A stretch of 64,000 nucleotides of DNA, taken from contig NZ_JAUYTR010000023.1 in assembly GCF_030695065.1 (NCBI RefSeq), positions 62,001-126,000 of the forward strand, written 5' to 3'. This DNA comes from Sediminibacterium sp. (GTDB taxonomy: Bacteria; Bacteroidota; Bacteroidia; Chitinophagales; Chitinophagaceae). Of the stretch, positions 45,231-55,062 are shown piece by piece. The notes under the pieces are model-generated. The model had not been told where the DNA came from. It did no database searches and saw only the letters and a program-made list of their open reading frames with translations. The position numbers and the translations under genes were made by a program. Numbering within the stretch: position 1 is the first letter of the stretch; every line of letters begins with the position of its first letter.

Positions 45231-45806
45231 ATGAAAAAAATCGGATTTTTTTTAGCATTTGCATGCATCAGCATGGTTGCTCTTGGTCAACAAAAGCCAA
45301 CTGAATTAGACAAATCTCCCATGGACATGAGTTATTGGCCCGACAATTACCCATTATTAAAAATGAGTGGGAAAGCCAAAGATCAACCAATAGCCAGGAT
45401 TATTTATGGAAGACCAGTTAAGAATGGTAGAACCATTTTTGGAGGCATTATAAAATACAATGAACTGTGGCGCCTAGGTGCTAATGAAGCAACTGAATTA
45501 GAAATTTTTAGCCCAGTTAAAATTGCCAATAAAATAATCCCAAAAGGTAGGTATACCTTATTTTGTGTTCCCTCCGAAAACAGATGGACCATTATTGTAA
45601 GCAAGGATAATTTTTGTTGGGGAAGTTTTACTTATGATACTAGAAAAGATGTAGTAAGGGCAGATGTTAAACCCGAAACAACCGATGAAATTGTTGAAAC
45701 TTTTACCATCTACTTTAATGAAAACGCTGGAAAAGCAAATTTGGTAATGCTCTGGGATAACCAACGTGCAGAATTACCTATGACACTTGTAACTACTAAA
45801 AAATAA
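45231..45806 (+). CDS. DUF2911 domain secreted protein
   Basis: 191 aa from ATG 45231. A signal peptide (ACISMVALGQ) precedes the DUF2911 core: ARIIYGRPVKNGRTIFGG, WRLGANEATELE, LPKGRYTLFCVP-like sequence and FTIYFNENAGKANLVMLWDN. This family is abundant in Bacteroidota and has no known activity. It has its own promoter and precedes a PLP-dependent sulfur-amino-acid enzyme. Confidence 0.87.
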   Translation: MKKIGFFLAFACISMVALGQQKPTELDKSPMDMSYWPDNYPLLKMSGKAKDQPIARIIYGRPVKNGRTIFGGIIKYNELWRLGANEATELEIFSPVKIANKIIPKGRYTLFCVPSENRWTIIVSKDNFCWGSFTYDTRKDVVRADVKPETTDEIVETFTIYFNENAGKANLVMLWDNQRAELPMTLVTTKK

Positions 45807-45813
45807 AAATAGT

Positions 45814-46953
45814 ATGAAGACCGCAACCAAATACATACATGCAGGAGCAGAACCAGATCCTTCTACCGGGGCTATTATGACTCCTATTTATCAAACCTCT
45901 ACCTATGTTCAGGAAGCGCCTGGTGTTAACAAGGGGTTTGAATATGCTAGAAGCCAAAATCCTACCAGAAAAGCCTTAGAAGAAGCGTATGCGCAAATTG
46001 AAAATGGGCAATATGGATTAGCTTTTGGCAGTGGTGTTGCTGCAACTGATGCGGTCATTAAATTATTAAGCCCGGGCGATGAGGTAATTGCTGCCAACGA
46101 TATGTACGGTGGAACGTACCGACTATTTTCAAAAGTGTTTGAAAAATTTGGAATCATTTTTACTTACGTAGACACTACCAATGTAGCCAATATTAAAGCT
46201 GCAGTTTCTACTAAGACCAAACTAATTTGGATTGAAACGCCTACCAATCCATTGATGAATATTACAGATATTGAAGCAGTTGCCGAAATAGCTAAAGCAA
46301 ACAACGTGCTCCTATGTGTAGACAATACTTTTGCATCTCCTTACTTACAAAATCCATTAGACTTAGGTGCCGATATTGTAATGCACTCGGCTACTAAATA
46401 TTTAGGTGGACACAGCGACGTAATTCAAGGTGCCTTAATGATGAATAACGCAGAACTTAGAGAGCAGCTTTATTTTATTCAAAAAAGTTGTGGTGCTGTT
46501 CCAGGTCCAATGGATTGCTTCTTAGTTTTAAGAGGAATTAAAACATTGCATTTGCGCATGCAAAGACATTGCGAAAATGGAAGAGTAATAGCCCATTGGT
46601 TAAGGAAACATCCTAAAGTGGGTAAAGTATACTGGTGTGGATTTGAAGACCATCCCAATTATGCCATTGCTAGAAAACAAATGCGCGATTTTGGGGGAAT
46701 GCTTTCTTTTGAATTAAAAGACGATAGCATGGATGCTGCTAAAAAAGTATTATCGTCTACCAAATTATTCTCTTTAGCAGAGAGCTTAGGTGGAGTTGAA
46801 AGTTTGATTAACCATCCAGCATCTATGACACATGCTTCTATACCGAGAGAAAAACGTATTGCCAATGGCTTAAGTGATACCTTAATCAGATTAAGTATTG
46901 GTGTTGAAGACGCAGATGATTTAATTGCTGATTTAGAAAAAGCATTGGCATAA
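45814..46953 (+). CDS. cystathionine gamma-synthase/lyase-type PLP enzyme
   Basis: 379 aa. YARSQNPTRKALE, SGVAATDAVIKLL, YGGTYRLF, ETPTNPLMNI, VDNTFASPYLQNPLDLGADIVMHSATKYLGGHSD (PLP Lys in SATKY) and GGVESLINHPASMTH define the Cys/Met metabolism PLP family. It may act as a gamma-synthase or gamma-lyase in trans-sulfuration; sequence alone does not decide. Confidence 0.92.
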   Translation: MKTATKYIHAGAEPDPSTGAIMTPIYQTSTYVQEAPGVNKGFEYARSQNPTRKALEEAYAQIENGQYGLAFGSGVAATDAVIKLLSPGDEVIAANDMYGGTYRLFSKVFEKFGIIFTYVDTTNVANIKAAVSTKTKLIWIETPTNPLMNITDIEAVAEIAKANNVLLCVDNTFASPYLQNPLDLGADIVMHSATKYLGGHSDVIQGALMMNNAELREQLYFIQKSCGAVPGPMDCFLVLRGIKTLHLRMQRHCENGRVIAHWLRKHPKVGKVYWCGFEDHPNYAIARKQMRDFGGMLSFELKDDSMDAAKKVLSSTKLFSLAESLGGVESLINHPASMTHASIPREKRIANGLSDTLIRLSIGVEDADDLIADLEKALA

Positions 46954-48014
46954 TGATAAAAAAATCCAGGAGACTGTTAGTTACATTGTTATTTGTTTAT
47001 AGCAATAGTATTGCACAAGTGAATATTGGAAACACTATCCAATTAAAACTGGATAGTGTATTTAAGCTAAATACAGTCCCTGGTATAATGGTAGCAAGCT
47101 CAATAAAAGGGAAACATCAATTTTATACAGTAGGAGTAGCAGATAAAAAATTGAATATTCCTTTTACGGCAGAAACACAGTTTGAAATAGGGAGTATCAG
47201 TAAAACCTATACTGCATTTATCTTAGAATCAGTATTAGAAAAAAACAGTATTGCAGATACTAGTTTAATCACTCAATTCTTACCGGATAGTCTAAAGAAA
47301 AATAAGGCAATAGGTAATATTCAATTATTGCATTTATTAAATCATACATCTGGATTACCAAGGCTTCCTGAAAATATTGGGATACCCCAAGATCGTTTAC
47401 AACCTTATGCTAATTATGATAAAGAACAATTGTATTACTATTTAAGTATAACAGAACCTAAAACTTTTGGTAGGGTATCTTATTCCAATTTAGGTGTTGG
47501 CTTAGCAGGAGTAATTGCAGAAAACATAAGCAACAAACCCTATGAACAATTATTATCCGAATACATAAACAAGCCTTTTCAATTAAAACATACTGGTATT
47601 CAGTCTGCCAAAAGAATGCCCAAAGCAACTGGCTATTTTGGTAATGAAACGGCCGCTTATTGGGACATGAGTGTGCTGGTGGGTGCTGGCGGAATAAAAT
47701 CGGATGCCGTTGATTTACTTCGTTATCTAGACTACATTGCATCGCATCAATCTTTACGAGTGGTTAAATTTGTGCTACAAAAAACAACCCAAGTAAACAA
47801 GCAAGTGGCTATTTCGAAAGCTTGGCATACTATTGAAAAAGATGGAACTACTTTAATGTATTGGCATAATGGAGGCACTTACGGTTTTTCTACTTTTGCT
47901 GCATTTAACCCAACTACTCAAAATAGTATAGTAGTAGTCATTAACGCTTTCAATAAAAATGATATTGCAGATAAATTAGGTATAGAAATAATGACCAATC
48001 TCTTAAAAGAATAA
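46953..48014 (+). CDS. secreted serine hydrolase, beta-lactamase/DD-peptidase fold
   Basis: 353 aa. Signal peptide (FVYSNSIAQ). Catalytic motifs: SxxK in GSISKTYTAF, YSN in YSNLGVGLAG and HNGGTYG. This is class C-like, as in AmpC/EstB-type esterases and peptidases. Its start shares one base with the stop of the preceding gene. The substrate is unknown. Confidence 0.9.
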   Translation: MIKKSRRLLVTLLFVYSNSIAQVNIGNTIQLKLDSVFKLNTVPGIMVASSIKGKHQFYTVGVADKKLNIPFTAETQFEIGSISKTYTAFILESVLEKNSIADTSLITQFLPDSLKKNKAIGNIQLLHLLNHTSGLPRLPENIGIPQDRLQPYANYDKEQLYYYLSITEPKTFGRVSYSNLGVGLAGVIAENISNKPYEQLLSEYINKPFQLKHTGIQSAKRMPKATGYFGNETAAYWDMSVLVGAGGIKSDAVDLLRYLDYIASHQSLRVVKFVLQKTTQVNKQVAISKAWHTIEKDGTTLMYWHNGGTYGFSTFAAFNPTTQNSIVVVINAFNKNDIADKLGIEIMTNLLKE

Positions 48015-48788
48015 ATGGAATCAACGGAAAAACTGCAAGATTTTTTTAATAAGAAAGTAAAAGAATATAACCAACCTACTTTTATTGCGTCGGATCCAGT
48101 TTGTATTCCGCATTTATTTACTAAAAAACAAGACATTGAAATTGCCGGATTTTTTTCGGCAATTTTTGCTTGGGGAAATAGAACAACCATCATCAATAAG
48201 TCTAAAGAGTTAATGCAATTGATGCAAATGCAACCATATTCATTTTGTTTGAATGCAAGTGTACCTGAATTAAAAAAACTAGAAGGCTTTAAACATAGAA
48301 CTTTTAACGCAACCGATCTTTTGTACTGTATTGAGTTTTTTAAACAACATTATCTGCAATACAACTCCTTAGAAAATGCCTTTATGCCTAATAACAAACC
48401 GCCTAAAAGCGTAAAAGAAGCACTTAGTTATTTTCATCAATACTTTTTTTCTTTAGAATACGCTCCTTTAAGAACCAAAAAGCATATTTCTTCACCTGAG
48501 AAAGGGTCAAGTTGCAAAAGACTCAATATGTTTTTGCGGTGGATGGTTAGAAAAGATAATAATGGAGTAGATTTTGGAATATGGAAAAATATACACCCTA
48601 ACCAATTGATATGTCCCATTGATGTTCACGTTGCTAGGGTTGCCAAAAGATTCAACTTATTAGATCGAAAACAAACCGATTGGTTAGCAGCAGAAGAGCT
48701 TACGAATTATTTAAAGAAGTTAGACCCGAAAGACCCAGCCAAATATGATTTTGCACTATTTGGTTTGGGTGTGATAGAGAAATATTAA
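48015..48788 (+). CDS. TIGR02757 family protein
   Basis: 257 aa. DPVCIPHLFTKKQDIEIAGFFSAIFAWGNRTTIINKS and GSSCKRLNMFLRWMVRKD are the hallmarks of TIGR02757. VDFGIWK and QLICPIDVHVARVAKRF suggest a helix-hairpin-helix DNA glycosylase-like fold. The role is unknown. It abuts the serine hydrolase gene directly. Confidence 0.9.
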   Translation: MESTEKLQDFFNKKVKEYNQPTFIASDPVCIPHLFTKKQDIEIAGFFSAIFAWGNRTTIINKSKELMQLMQMQPYSFCLNASVPELKKLEGFKHRTFNATDLLYCIEFFKQHYLQYNSLENAFMPNNKPPKSVKEALSYFHQYFFSLEYAPLRTKKHISSPEKGSSCKRLNMFLRWMVRKDNNGVDFGIWKNIHPNQLICPIDVHVARVAKRFNLLDRKQTDWLAAEELTNYLKKLDPKDPAKYDFALFGLGVIEKY

Positions 48789-48796
48789 TTTTAAGA

Positions 48797-49081
48797 ATGG
48801 CTGTACCCATTTTAGATATTGCCCAAATAGAACAACTCAATAAAACTGAACTAATTGATGCAATCAATTGGTTAATCATCAACGATTTTGAAAAACTGGT
48901 ATTTATACTCTATCGCATTGATGTAAGCGAAGCAAAAATTAAAACATTACTCAATAAAGACAATACCAATTTTGCTGCACCCGTTATTGCAGATGCCATT
49001 TTAGAAAGATTGGAAGAAAAAAAAGCTTCTCGAGAAAAATACAGGCAAGATCCATCTGCATCCGATGAAGAAAAATGGTAG
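48797..49081 (+). CDS. small conserved-looking hypothetical protein
   Basis: 94 aa, mostly helical, acidic at the start and Lys/Glu-rich at the end (RLEEKKASREKYRQ). LIDAINWLIINDFEKLVFILYRID is the most conserved-looking part. No signal peptide. It starts 8 bp after TIGR02757 and is probably co-transcribed. I do not recognise a family with certainty. Confidence 0.7.
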   Translation: MAVPILDIAQIEQLNKTELIDAINWLIINDFEKLVFILYRIDVSEAKIKTLLNKDNTNFAAPVIADAILERLEEKKASREKYRQDPSASDEEKW

Positions 49082-51595
49082 TTAATTAATTAGTTCATCA
49101 ATTCGTTTAATAGTGTATCCTTTGGTTCGCAATAACCGAATAATTGCAGGTAGTTCATTATATAATTTTTCTTTTCGTCGCGGGTCGGTTCCCACGTGTA
49201 GCAATAAAATATTACCGTTCAGCTTTCCAGGAATATTTGCTAATGATTTCAATTGATTCATTAGTGCGGAATTGCTTTTATAACTGCTACCCATCTCTGG
49301 CCAAGTATAATCTGCATTGGTATAAGTTCCAGGAGTAAAACTAAACAAGTCTAATCCCTTCCAATTGCACCAACTAGCCACACTATCATTCCACCATTCA
49401 AATGGAGGAATAAATAATTTTCTTTTTTGCGTATTGATTCCCAAGTTCTCCATTGCTTCAAAATTCTTGTCTAAATCGGTAATAAAGGAATCGTAAGTCA
49501 CTAATAATTTATTTCGGTTAGTCCAATCGTTATATAATAAATGATTATTGCTATGTGCACCTAAATAATGTTGCTCGTTTTCGAGCAATTTAATAGCATT
49601 CGAAAAAGTCTTGTTGGCATAAAATCTCCCCGTAAAAAAGAACCCCGCTTTTACTTGTTCTTTCGCCAATATTTTCTGTATGGTTTGCAATCCATCGCCA
49701 TATTCGTCTCCAGTAAAAACCAATGATACAGATGGTTGTGAAGGATGTACAGATTTTATGACCGCTCCCATTTGTTTTATTGGTATTGAAACTGGAGAGG
49801 TATTTGCTTTATTATTTATAGTTGATTTTCCTTTAGCACTGTGTTGCTGTGCAGCCAACAAATAAATTAAACTAGCTGTTCCATCCATAGTGGGTTCATT
49901 GGTACTATAATCGCCATAGTCATCATGATATACGGCTAAATCACTTTGGAATGCAGCATACTCATCAGGTTCATTTAGTTGAATTCCAATTAAGTTTTTA
50001 TAAATATGGGTATACACCGGTCCGTCTACCAAACCACCATTTATAGGATAATTTTTTAAATGTGTAAATCCTGAATGAGGATCTACAGGAGTATCACCCA
50101 AAGTAGGTAGTCCATAAACCATACTAGTTCCCCAAGGATTGCAGCCAAAAAGCCAATCTAAATTAGCTTGCTCTAATTGATCATAGGTATTATCGCCCGT
50201 TAATTCCTTGTACCATTTACATTGAATGGCAAATGAAGTGGTTAAATTATTGCTGCACCAAATAAAGGGCACCCCTCTATAAAAAGCATTTTGTTTTGCT
50301 TTTTGCCAAACTACCTCAATACCATTTTTATAAAAACCTAAAATGGTATCTCGTTGTGCTCCTTTCAGTTGTTTAGCCAATTCATAATGTCCTAGGTTAA
50401 TAAAAGGATACCACTGGTAATGGCTGGCTGTATCTTTACCTAACCAAGGTGTAAGTGGCTCTTGTTTTGCATATTCATATGCCCTACTAATTGGTAGCAT
50501 ATTTGCTTTGGCCAACATTGCAGTAGACAGTTCCATATCGTCTACCCAATTTTCTTCTGCATATATATAAGGTGATCTTACCGATGCCGTTTGTGTAACA
50601 CCTGGTTTAATTAAAGAGAATTGATAAGCACTAAAAGCTTTTTCTTCATACAACTTTGCAAAAGGGGTTGTTTTAAAAACTTCTGCAGCTAATGTAAATG
50701 CAGCACTAAATTTAGCAGCTGTTGAACTAGTGCCAGTAGTATTGTTTAAGAATTTGCCTCTTTGTTGTGGTAGTCCATTGATGAAATAAACAGGCCTCTC
50801 ATATCCCCTGCCATAGTAGTTATCCTCTTTGGGTATCCGCATACTCATATGATCGCGATCATCTGCCAATTGATTAAACATCCAATCTTTTCGAGGATGC
50901 ATTTTAACCAACCAGTCCAATCCCCATTTGGCTTCATCTAAAATATCAGAACGATTGTTTTTCCCTTTTAGTCCATTCCACTCATACTGGTCATCAAAAA
51001 CATGAGGGAAATGATTATAAGCCGCAAGTAAATGAAAAGTTGCATTGGCAGTGGTACTGCTGTATTGTAAATAATCACTGGCATCGTGCCACCCACCAGT
51101 AGCATCAATACTTGTGCTGTCTTTAATACCTGCAGCTGATCCGTACAATGTATAACCAACATGCGTATGGCAACTATCGTTTAAGAATGGATTAAAGCCG
51201 CTTCTTTGTTGGCGCATGTACTGAAGGCAAAAGTCTGCTGTACCATCATAAACAGATGGATCAATCCTAAAAACAGGAGAAACAGCTTTACCTGCCTTTA
51301 AATAATACCTGCCCGGCTGAACAACGGCACTAAAGTTCAAGCGATAAGTAGTTTTGAATGGACCATAGCTGCCAAAGTTTTTTCCTGCAACTGCTTGAAA
51401 AACTATTTTGTTTGTTCTAGCATTAATTAGTTGAAAGCTTGAAATTGTATTGGTGGATTTACTTCCAAAAACCGCTACTTTGCTGCCTTTAGGCAAGTAC
51501 CCCAGTTGGTTAATTCTAATCCAACTACTATCTAATGCCATTAAATTAGATACAAGAAATACCATCACGCAAACAATCAATAACAATCTTTTCAT
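49082..51595 (-). CDS. GH9 glycoside hydrolase fused to polysaccharide deacetylase-like domain
   Basis: 837 aa. Signal peptide (VFLVSNLMA), an Ig-like CelD N-domain (residues about 25-115), then a GH9 (alpha/alpha)6 barrel with the Asp pair GGWHDASDYLQY and the catalytic Glu in YGDYSTNEPTMDG. After a linker near residue 600 a NodB-like domain follows: LVFTGDEYGDG, GAHSNNH and IPPFEWWND. Motifs 1 and 3 of the deacetylase are altered. The fusion suggests hydrolysis and deacetylation of the same polymer, perhaps an amino-sugar glucan (inference). It stands alone. Confidence 0.9.
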   Translation of the reverse strand: MKRLLLIVCVMVFLVSNLMALDSSWIRINQLGYLPKGSKVAVFGSKSTNTISSFQLINARTNKIVFQAVAGKNFGSYGPFKTTYRLNFSAVVQPGRYYLKAGKAVSPVFRIDPSVYDGTADFCLQYMRQQRSGFNPFLNDSCHTHVGYTLYGSAAGIKDSTSIDATGGWHDASDYLQYSSTTANATFHLLAAYNHFPHVFDDQYEWNGLKGKNNRSDILDEAKWGLDWLVKMHPRKDWMFNQLADDRDHMSMRIPKEDNYYGRGYERPVYFINGLPQQRGKFLNNTTGTSSTAAKFSAAFTLAAEVFKTTPFAKLYEEKAFSAYQFSLIKPGVTQTASVRSPYIYAEENWVDDMELSTAMLAKANMLPISRAYEYAKQEPLTPWLGKDTASHYQWYPFINLGHYELAKQLKGAQRDTILGFYKNGIEVVWQKAKQNAFYRGVPFIWCSNNLTTSFAIQCKWYKELTGDNTYDQLEQANLDWLFGCNPWGTSMVYGLPTLGDTPVDPHSGFTHLKNYPINGGLVDGPVYTHIYKNLIGIQLNEPDEYAAFQSDLAVYHDDYGDYSTNEPTMDGTASLIYLLAAQQHSAKGKSTINNKANTSPVSIPIKQMGAVIKSVHPSQPSVSLVFTGDEYGDGLQTIQKILAKEQVKAGFFFTGRFYANKTFSNAIKLLENEQHYLGAHSNNHLLYNDWTNRNKLLVTYDSFITDLDKNFEAMENLGINTQKRKLFIPPFEWWNDSVASWCNWKGLDLFSFTPGTYTNADYTWPEMGSSYKSNSALMNQLKSLANIPGKLNGNILLLHVGTDPRRKEKLYNELPAIIRLLRTKGYTIKRIDELIN

Positions 51596-51643
51596 TTTGG
51601 TAATTATAGCTTAAAGATACAGCCTGCTACAGGGTTTTTAACC

Positions 51644-51651
51644 TATTTTTG
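51644..51651 (+). promoter_or_regulatory. -7 promoter box of FAH-family gene
   Basis: TATTTTTG fits TAnnTTTG and is 18 bp before ATG 51670. No clear -33 partner. Confidence 0.4.
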
Positions 51652-51669
51652 CAACCAAAATATTCCATA

Positions 51670-52677
51670 ATGAAGCTTGTCTCTTACTTATCTAACGGTC
51701 ACGATCAATTGGCATTTTTAGTTGATGATTTATTATTTGATTGCGACTTGATGCATCCTGAGCTCCCCAATAGCATGAATATGTTTTTGCAATATTGGGA
51801 TGATATGTTTCCTATTGCACAGCAAACAGAAGCTGCTATTAAATCGGGTAGACTCAGCAAAGACAGAGGCATTTCTATAGCGGAAACCATGCTACTTGCT
51901 CCGGTTCCTTTTCCTACTTCATGCAGAGATGGATATGCTTTTAGACAACACGTAGCCGCTGCAAGAAGAAATAGAAAAGTAGACATGATTCCAGAATTTG
52001 ATCAATACCCAATTTTCTATTTTACCAATCATCACAGTGTTCAAGGACCAGGAGAGATCGTTTGTATGCCCGATCATTTTGAAAAACTAGATTTCGAATT
52101 AGAAGCTGCTATTGTAATATGTAAGAATGGTAGAAATATCAGAGCAGAAGATGCAGATCAATATATTGGTGGGTTAATGATCATGAACGATATGAGTGCA
52201 AGAAGATTGCAAATGGAGGAAATGTTATTGAACCTAGGACCAGCAAAAGGAAAAGATTTTTCTACTGTGATTGGACCTTGTTTGGTTACACCTGATGAAT
52301 TGCAAGAATTCGAAATTCCTGCAAAAGAAGGTCATGTGGGTAAAAGCTGGAACCTTAATATGAAATGTTGGGTAAATGGAGTTCAAGTAAGCGATGGCAA
52401 TGTAGGAGATATGGATTGGACATTTGCGGAAATAATAGAGCGTTGTTCTTATGGCGTAAACATTCAAGCAGGAGATGTAATTGGAAGTGGAACGGTTGGT
52501 ACGGGCTGCTTTCTTGAATTGAATGGCACGGGCAAATTGAATGACCCTAATTACCAAGAACAATGGCTGCAAGCTGGGGATATGGTTGAAATGGAAATTA
52601 CTGGATTGGGTAAATTGAGTAATACTATTGTAAAAGACGAAGATGACTTTTCTATTTTAGCTAAAAAGAAAATATAA
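51670..52677 (+). CDS. fumarylacetoacetate hydrolase family protein
   Basis: 335 aa from ATG 51670, which follows a -7 box and starts the typical MKLVSYL. The FAH fold is shown by DFELEAAIVICKNGRNI, GGLMIMNDMSARRLQ, KGKDFSTVIGPCLVT and GDVIGSGTVGTGCFLEL with the metal-binding Glu residues. Such enzymes cleave or hydrate beta-diketo acids in aromatic or sugar acid breakdown. A flavin reductase gene follows 9 bp later. Confidence 0.88.
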   Translation: MKLVSYLSNGHDQLAFLVDDLLFDCDLMHPELPNSMNMFLQYWDDMFPIAQQTEAAIKSGRLSKDRGISIAETMLLAPVPFPTSCRDGYAFRQHVAAARRNRKVDMIPEFDQYPIFYFTNHHSVQGPGEIVCMPDHFEKLDFELEAAIVICKNGRNIRAEDADQYIGGLMIMNDMSARRLQMEEMLLNLGPAKGKDFSTVIGPCLVTPDELQEFEIPAKEGHVGKSWNLNMKCWVNGVQVSDGNVGDMDWTFAEIIERCSYGVNIQAGDVIGSGTVGTGCFLELNGTGKLNDPNYQEQWLQAGDMVEMEITGLGKLSNTIVKDEDDFSILAKKKI

Positions 52678-52686
52678 CCCTGTTGT

Positions 52687-53574
52687 ATGAAAATAGTTTT
52701 ATCAGAGTTGCCTATTATGCAAAAACAAGCATGGTTACAACACGCAATTGCGCCAAGGCCCATTTGTTTTGCGAGTACTATAGATGAAGCAGGTAATATT
52801 AATTTGAGCCCATTTAGTTTTTTTAACCTATTTTCTTCTAACCCGCCTATTGTTGTTTTTTCACCCGCCAGAAAAGGTAGAGACAACACTACCAAACATA
52901 CATTAGACAATGTGTTGGCAGTACCAGAATGTGTAATCAACATAGTAGATTATGCTATGGTGCAGCAAATGAGTTTATCAAGTTGCGAATACCCAAAAGG
53001 GGTAGATGAATTTATTAAAGCAGGCTTTACCAAAGAAGCGGCAACCATGGTTAAACCGCCCATGGTAAAAGAAGCTAAAATAAAATTAGAGTGTAAAATA
53101 AATGAAGTAAAAAGTTTAGGCGACCAAGGAGGAGCTGGTCAATTGGTAATAGCAGAAGTGCTTTGCATGCATATAGACGATGCTATTTTGAATGAAGCTG
53201 GCACCATTATAGACCAAACCAAATTAGAATTAGTAGCAAGACTAGGCGGAGATTGGTATTGCAAAGTAAATTCCCATAATTTATTTAAAGTAGCTAAACC
53301 CAATACCGCATTAGGGATAGGGATTGATGCTATTCCAAGCAGTATTAAAAACAGCTCCATTTTAACGGGCAATCATTTGGGTCAGTTAGGCAATGTAAAC
53401 GAACTACCATCTATTGACCCTGCATTTCATGATGATCGCTTAAAAAATATTATTCAATACTATGCCATCAACCCCAATGAAATGGAACAGGAACTGCATA
53501 TATATGCAGCCGAGCTATTGAATCAAGAAAAAGTACAAGAAGCCTGGCAGGTATTACTTTCAGGTACATTGTAA
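52687..53574 (+). CDS. flavin reductase family protein
   Basis: 295 aa. FMN-binding split-barrel: APRPICFASTIDEAGNINLSPFSFFNLFSSNPPIVVFSP, then NTLDN-type segment KHTLDNVLAVPECVINI, and IAEVLCMHIDD. A C-terminal extension of about 90 residues is longer than in typical flavin reductases. It probably shares a transcript with the FAH gene. The partner oxygenase, if any, is not here. Confidence 0.88.
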   Translation: MKIVLSELPIMQKQAWLQHAIAPRPICFASTIDEAGNINLSPFSFFNLFSSNPPIVVFSPARKGRDNTTKHTLDNVLAVPECVINIVDYAMVQQMSLSSCEYPKGVDEFIKAGFTKEAATMVKPPMVKEAKIKLECKINEVKSLGDQGGAGQLVIAEVLCMHIDDAILNEAGTIIDQTKLELVARLGGDWYCKVNSHNLFKVAKPNTALGIGIDAIPSSIKNSSILTGNHLGQLGNVNELPSIDPAFHDDRLKNIIQYYAINPNEMEQELHIYAAELLNQEKVQEAWQVLLSGTL

Positions 53575-53582
53575 AATGAATT

Positions 53583-54281
53583 TTACAAATCTCCCAACTG
53601 AGGTCGCATAACAATATCTTCAACCACAGCCATTGGAGATAGTTTAGATGCAGCAACAATCATTTCAGCAACATCATTCACTTCCATAATTCTCTTGGGG
53701 TCAATATCAAAACCATCCCAGCTTGCACTTAGTGTTGCACCAGGCATTACTGAAGTTACTTTGATTCCTTTGGGTTTTAATTCTTCGCGAAGATTTTTAC
53801 TAAAGCCAAGCAAAGCAAATTTACTGATGCTATAACTTCCTCCATTTGCGTATGCATTTAAAGAAGCTATGGAACAGATATTGAAAATATGGCCTGCGCA
53901 GTTTTGAATCATTGTAGGCAAGAACGCTCTAGTTAAATGATACGCACTATACAAATTGGTTTGAATCATTTGTTCTAAAATACCTTCTGCTTCATTGTGA
54001 ATACTCCCAGGAATAAACTGCCCGGCATTGTTTATTAAGATATCCGGTGATCCGAACTTTAAACACCATTCCGAAAAAGACAATATATCTTCTTTATTGG
54101 CCATATCACAAGACATTCCTTTTATAATACTATTGGGGTAAGCGGTTTGTAATTCATTTACGGTATCATACAAGCTTTTTTGGCCTCTGCTACAAAGCAA
54201 TAGGGTATTGCCTTCTACAGCAAATTTTTCGGCAATGGCTTTTCCAATCCCTTTAGATGCGCCAGTTACTATTATATTCAT
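53583..54281 (-). CDS. short-chain dehydrogenase/reductase
   Basis: 232 aa. NAD(P) motif TGASKGIGKAIAE, NNAGQF, the catalytic Ser in ICSIAS and YSISKFALLGF (Tyr/Lys), then VMPGAT. A classical SDR with unknown substrate. Convergent with the flavin reductase gene, 8 bp apart. Confidence 0.92.
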   Translation of the reverse strand: MNIIVTGASKGIGKAIAEKFAVEGNTLLLCSRGQKSLYDTVNELQTAYPNSIIKGMSCDMANKEDILSFSEWCLKFGSPDILINNAGQFIPGSIHNEAEGILEQMIQTNLYSAYHLTRAFLPTMIQNCAGHIFNICSIASLNAYANGGSYSISKFALLGFSKNLREELKPKGIKVTSVMPGATLSASWDGFDIDPKRIMEVNDVAEMIVAASKLSPMAVVEDIVMRPQLGDL

Positions 54282-54306
54282 CTACTAAAGTTACTAACTT
54301 TACACA

Positions 54307-55002
54307 ATGCAATACAGGCACTTATTTTTTGATTTAGATCACACACTTTGGGACTTTGATACCAATTCTAAAGAAGCATTGAAAGACTTATATGATACCA
54401 ATCAATTAGACCAAAAAGGTATAGCGCATTTTGATGATTTTTTTGAGCGTTATAGCTACCACAACCATCTGCTTTGGGAAAGGTATGCAAAAGGTCAAAT
54501 TAAACAAGATGAACTAAGATGGAAAAGAATGTATTTGGCTATGCTCGATTTTAAATTTGCCGACGAAAAATTATCGCGATCAATGGGAGTTGAATTCTTA
54601 GACATTCTTCCCAATAAAAATAAACTCTTTCCGTATACGCACGAAATATTAAGATACCTTCAAGACAAAGGATATATTCTCCATTTAATTACCAACGGTT
54701 TCGAAAAAGTGCAACAACATAAACTAGCCAAGAGCAATATTGATATTTACTTTACAGAGATGATTACGTCGGAAGTAAGTAATAGCTTAAAACCCAATAA
54801 AGAAATTTTTGAATATGCTCTCAATAAAACTGGAGCAAATACAAAGAACAGTATAATGATTGGTGATAATTTAGATGCAGATATTCAAGGCGGAATTAAT
54901 GCAGGGTTAGATACTGTATTTGTAAATCATATTAATGCGGCACCGCATATTCAACCTACCTATACTATTTTTCATTTGAAAGAATTAGCCCAAATTTTTT
55001 AA
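54307..55002 (+). CDS. yjjG: YjjG-type HAD nucleotidase
   Basis: 231 aa. HAD motifs: FFDLDHTLWDFD (nucleophile Asp), LITNGF, SNSLKPNKEIF (Lys) and MIGDNLDADIQGGINAG. DLDHTLWDF is typical of the noncanonical pyrimidine nucleotidase YjjG. Divergent from the SDR gene. Confidence 0.9.
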   Translation: MQYRHLFFDLDHTLWDFDTNSKEALKDLYDTNQLDQKGIAHFDDFFERYSYHNHLLWERYAKGQIKQDELRWKRMYLAMLDFKFADEKLSRSMGVEFLDILPNKNKLFPYTHEILRYLQDKGYILHLITNGFEKVQQHKLAKSNIDIYFTEMITSEVSNSLKPNKEIFEYALNKTGANTKNSIMIGDNLDADIQGGINAGLDTVFVNHINAAPHIQPTYTIFHLKELAQIF

Positions 55003-55013
55003 GCCAATAAAAA

Positions 55014-55040
55014 ACCCGTACCGATAAAATCGGGACGGGT
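55014..55040. terminator. bidirectional terminator
   Basis: ACCCGTACCGA, TAAAA loop, TCGGGACGGGT between yjjG and the small convergent gene at 55063. The hairpin is preceded by an A-run, which becomes a T-run on the minus strand. Confidence 0.8.
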
Positions 55041-55062
55041 ACGTAACAATTGGGGGGATTGA

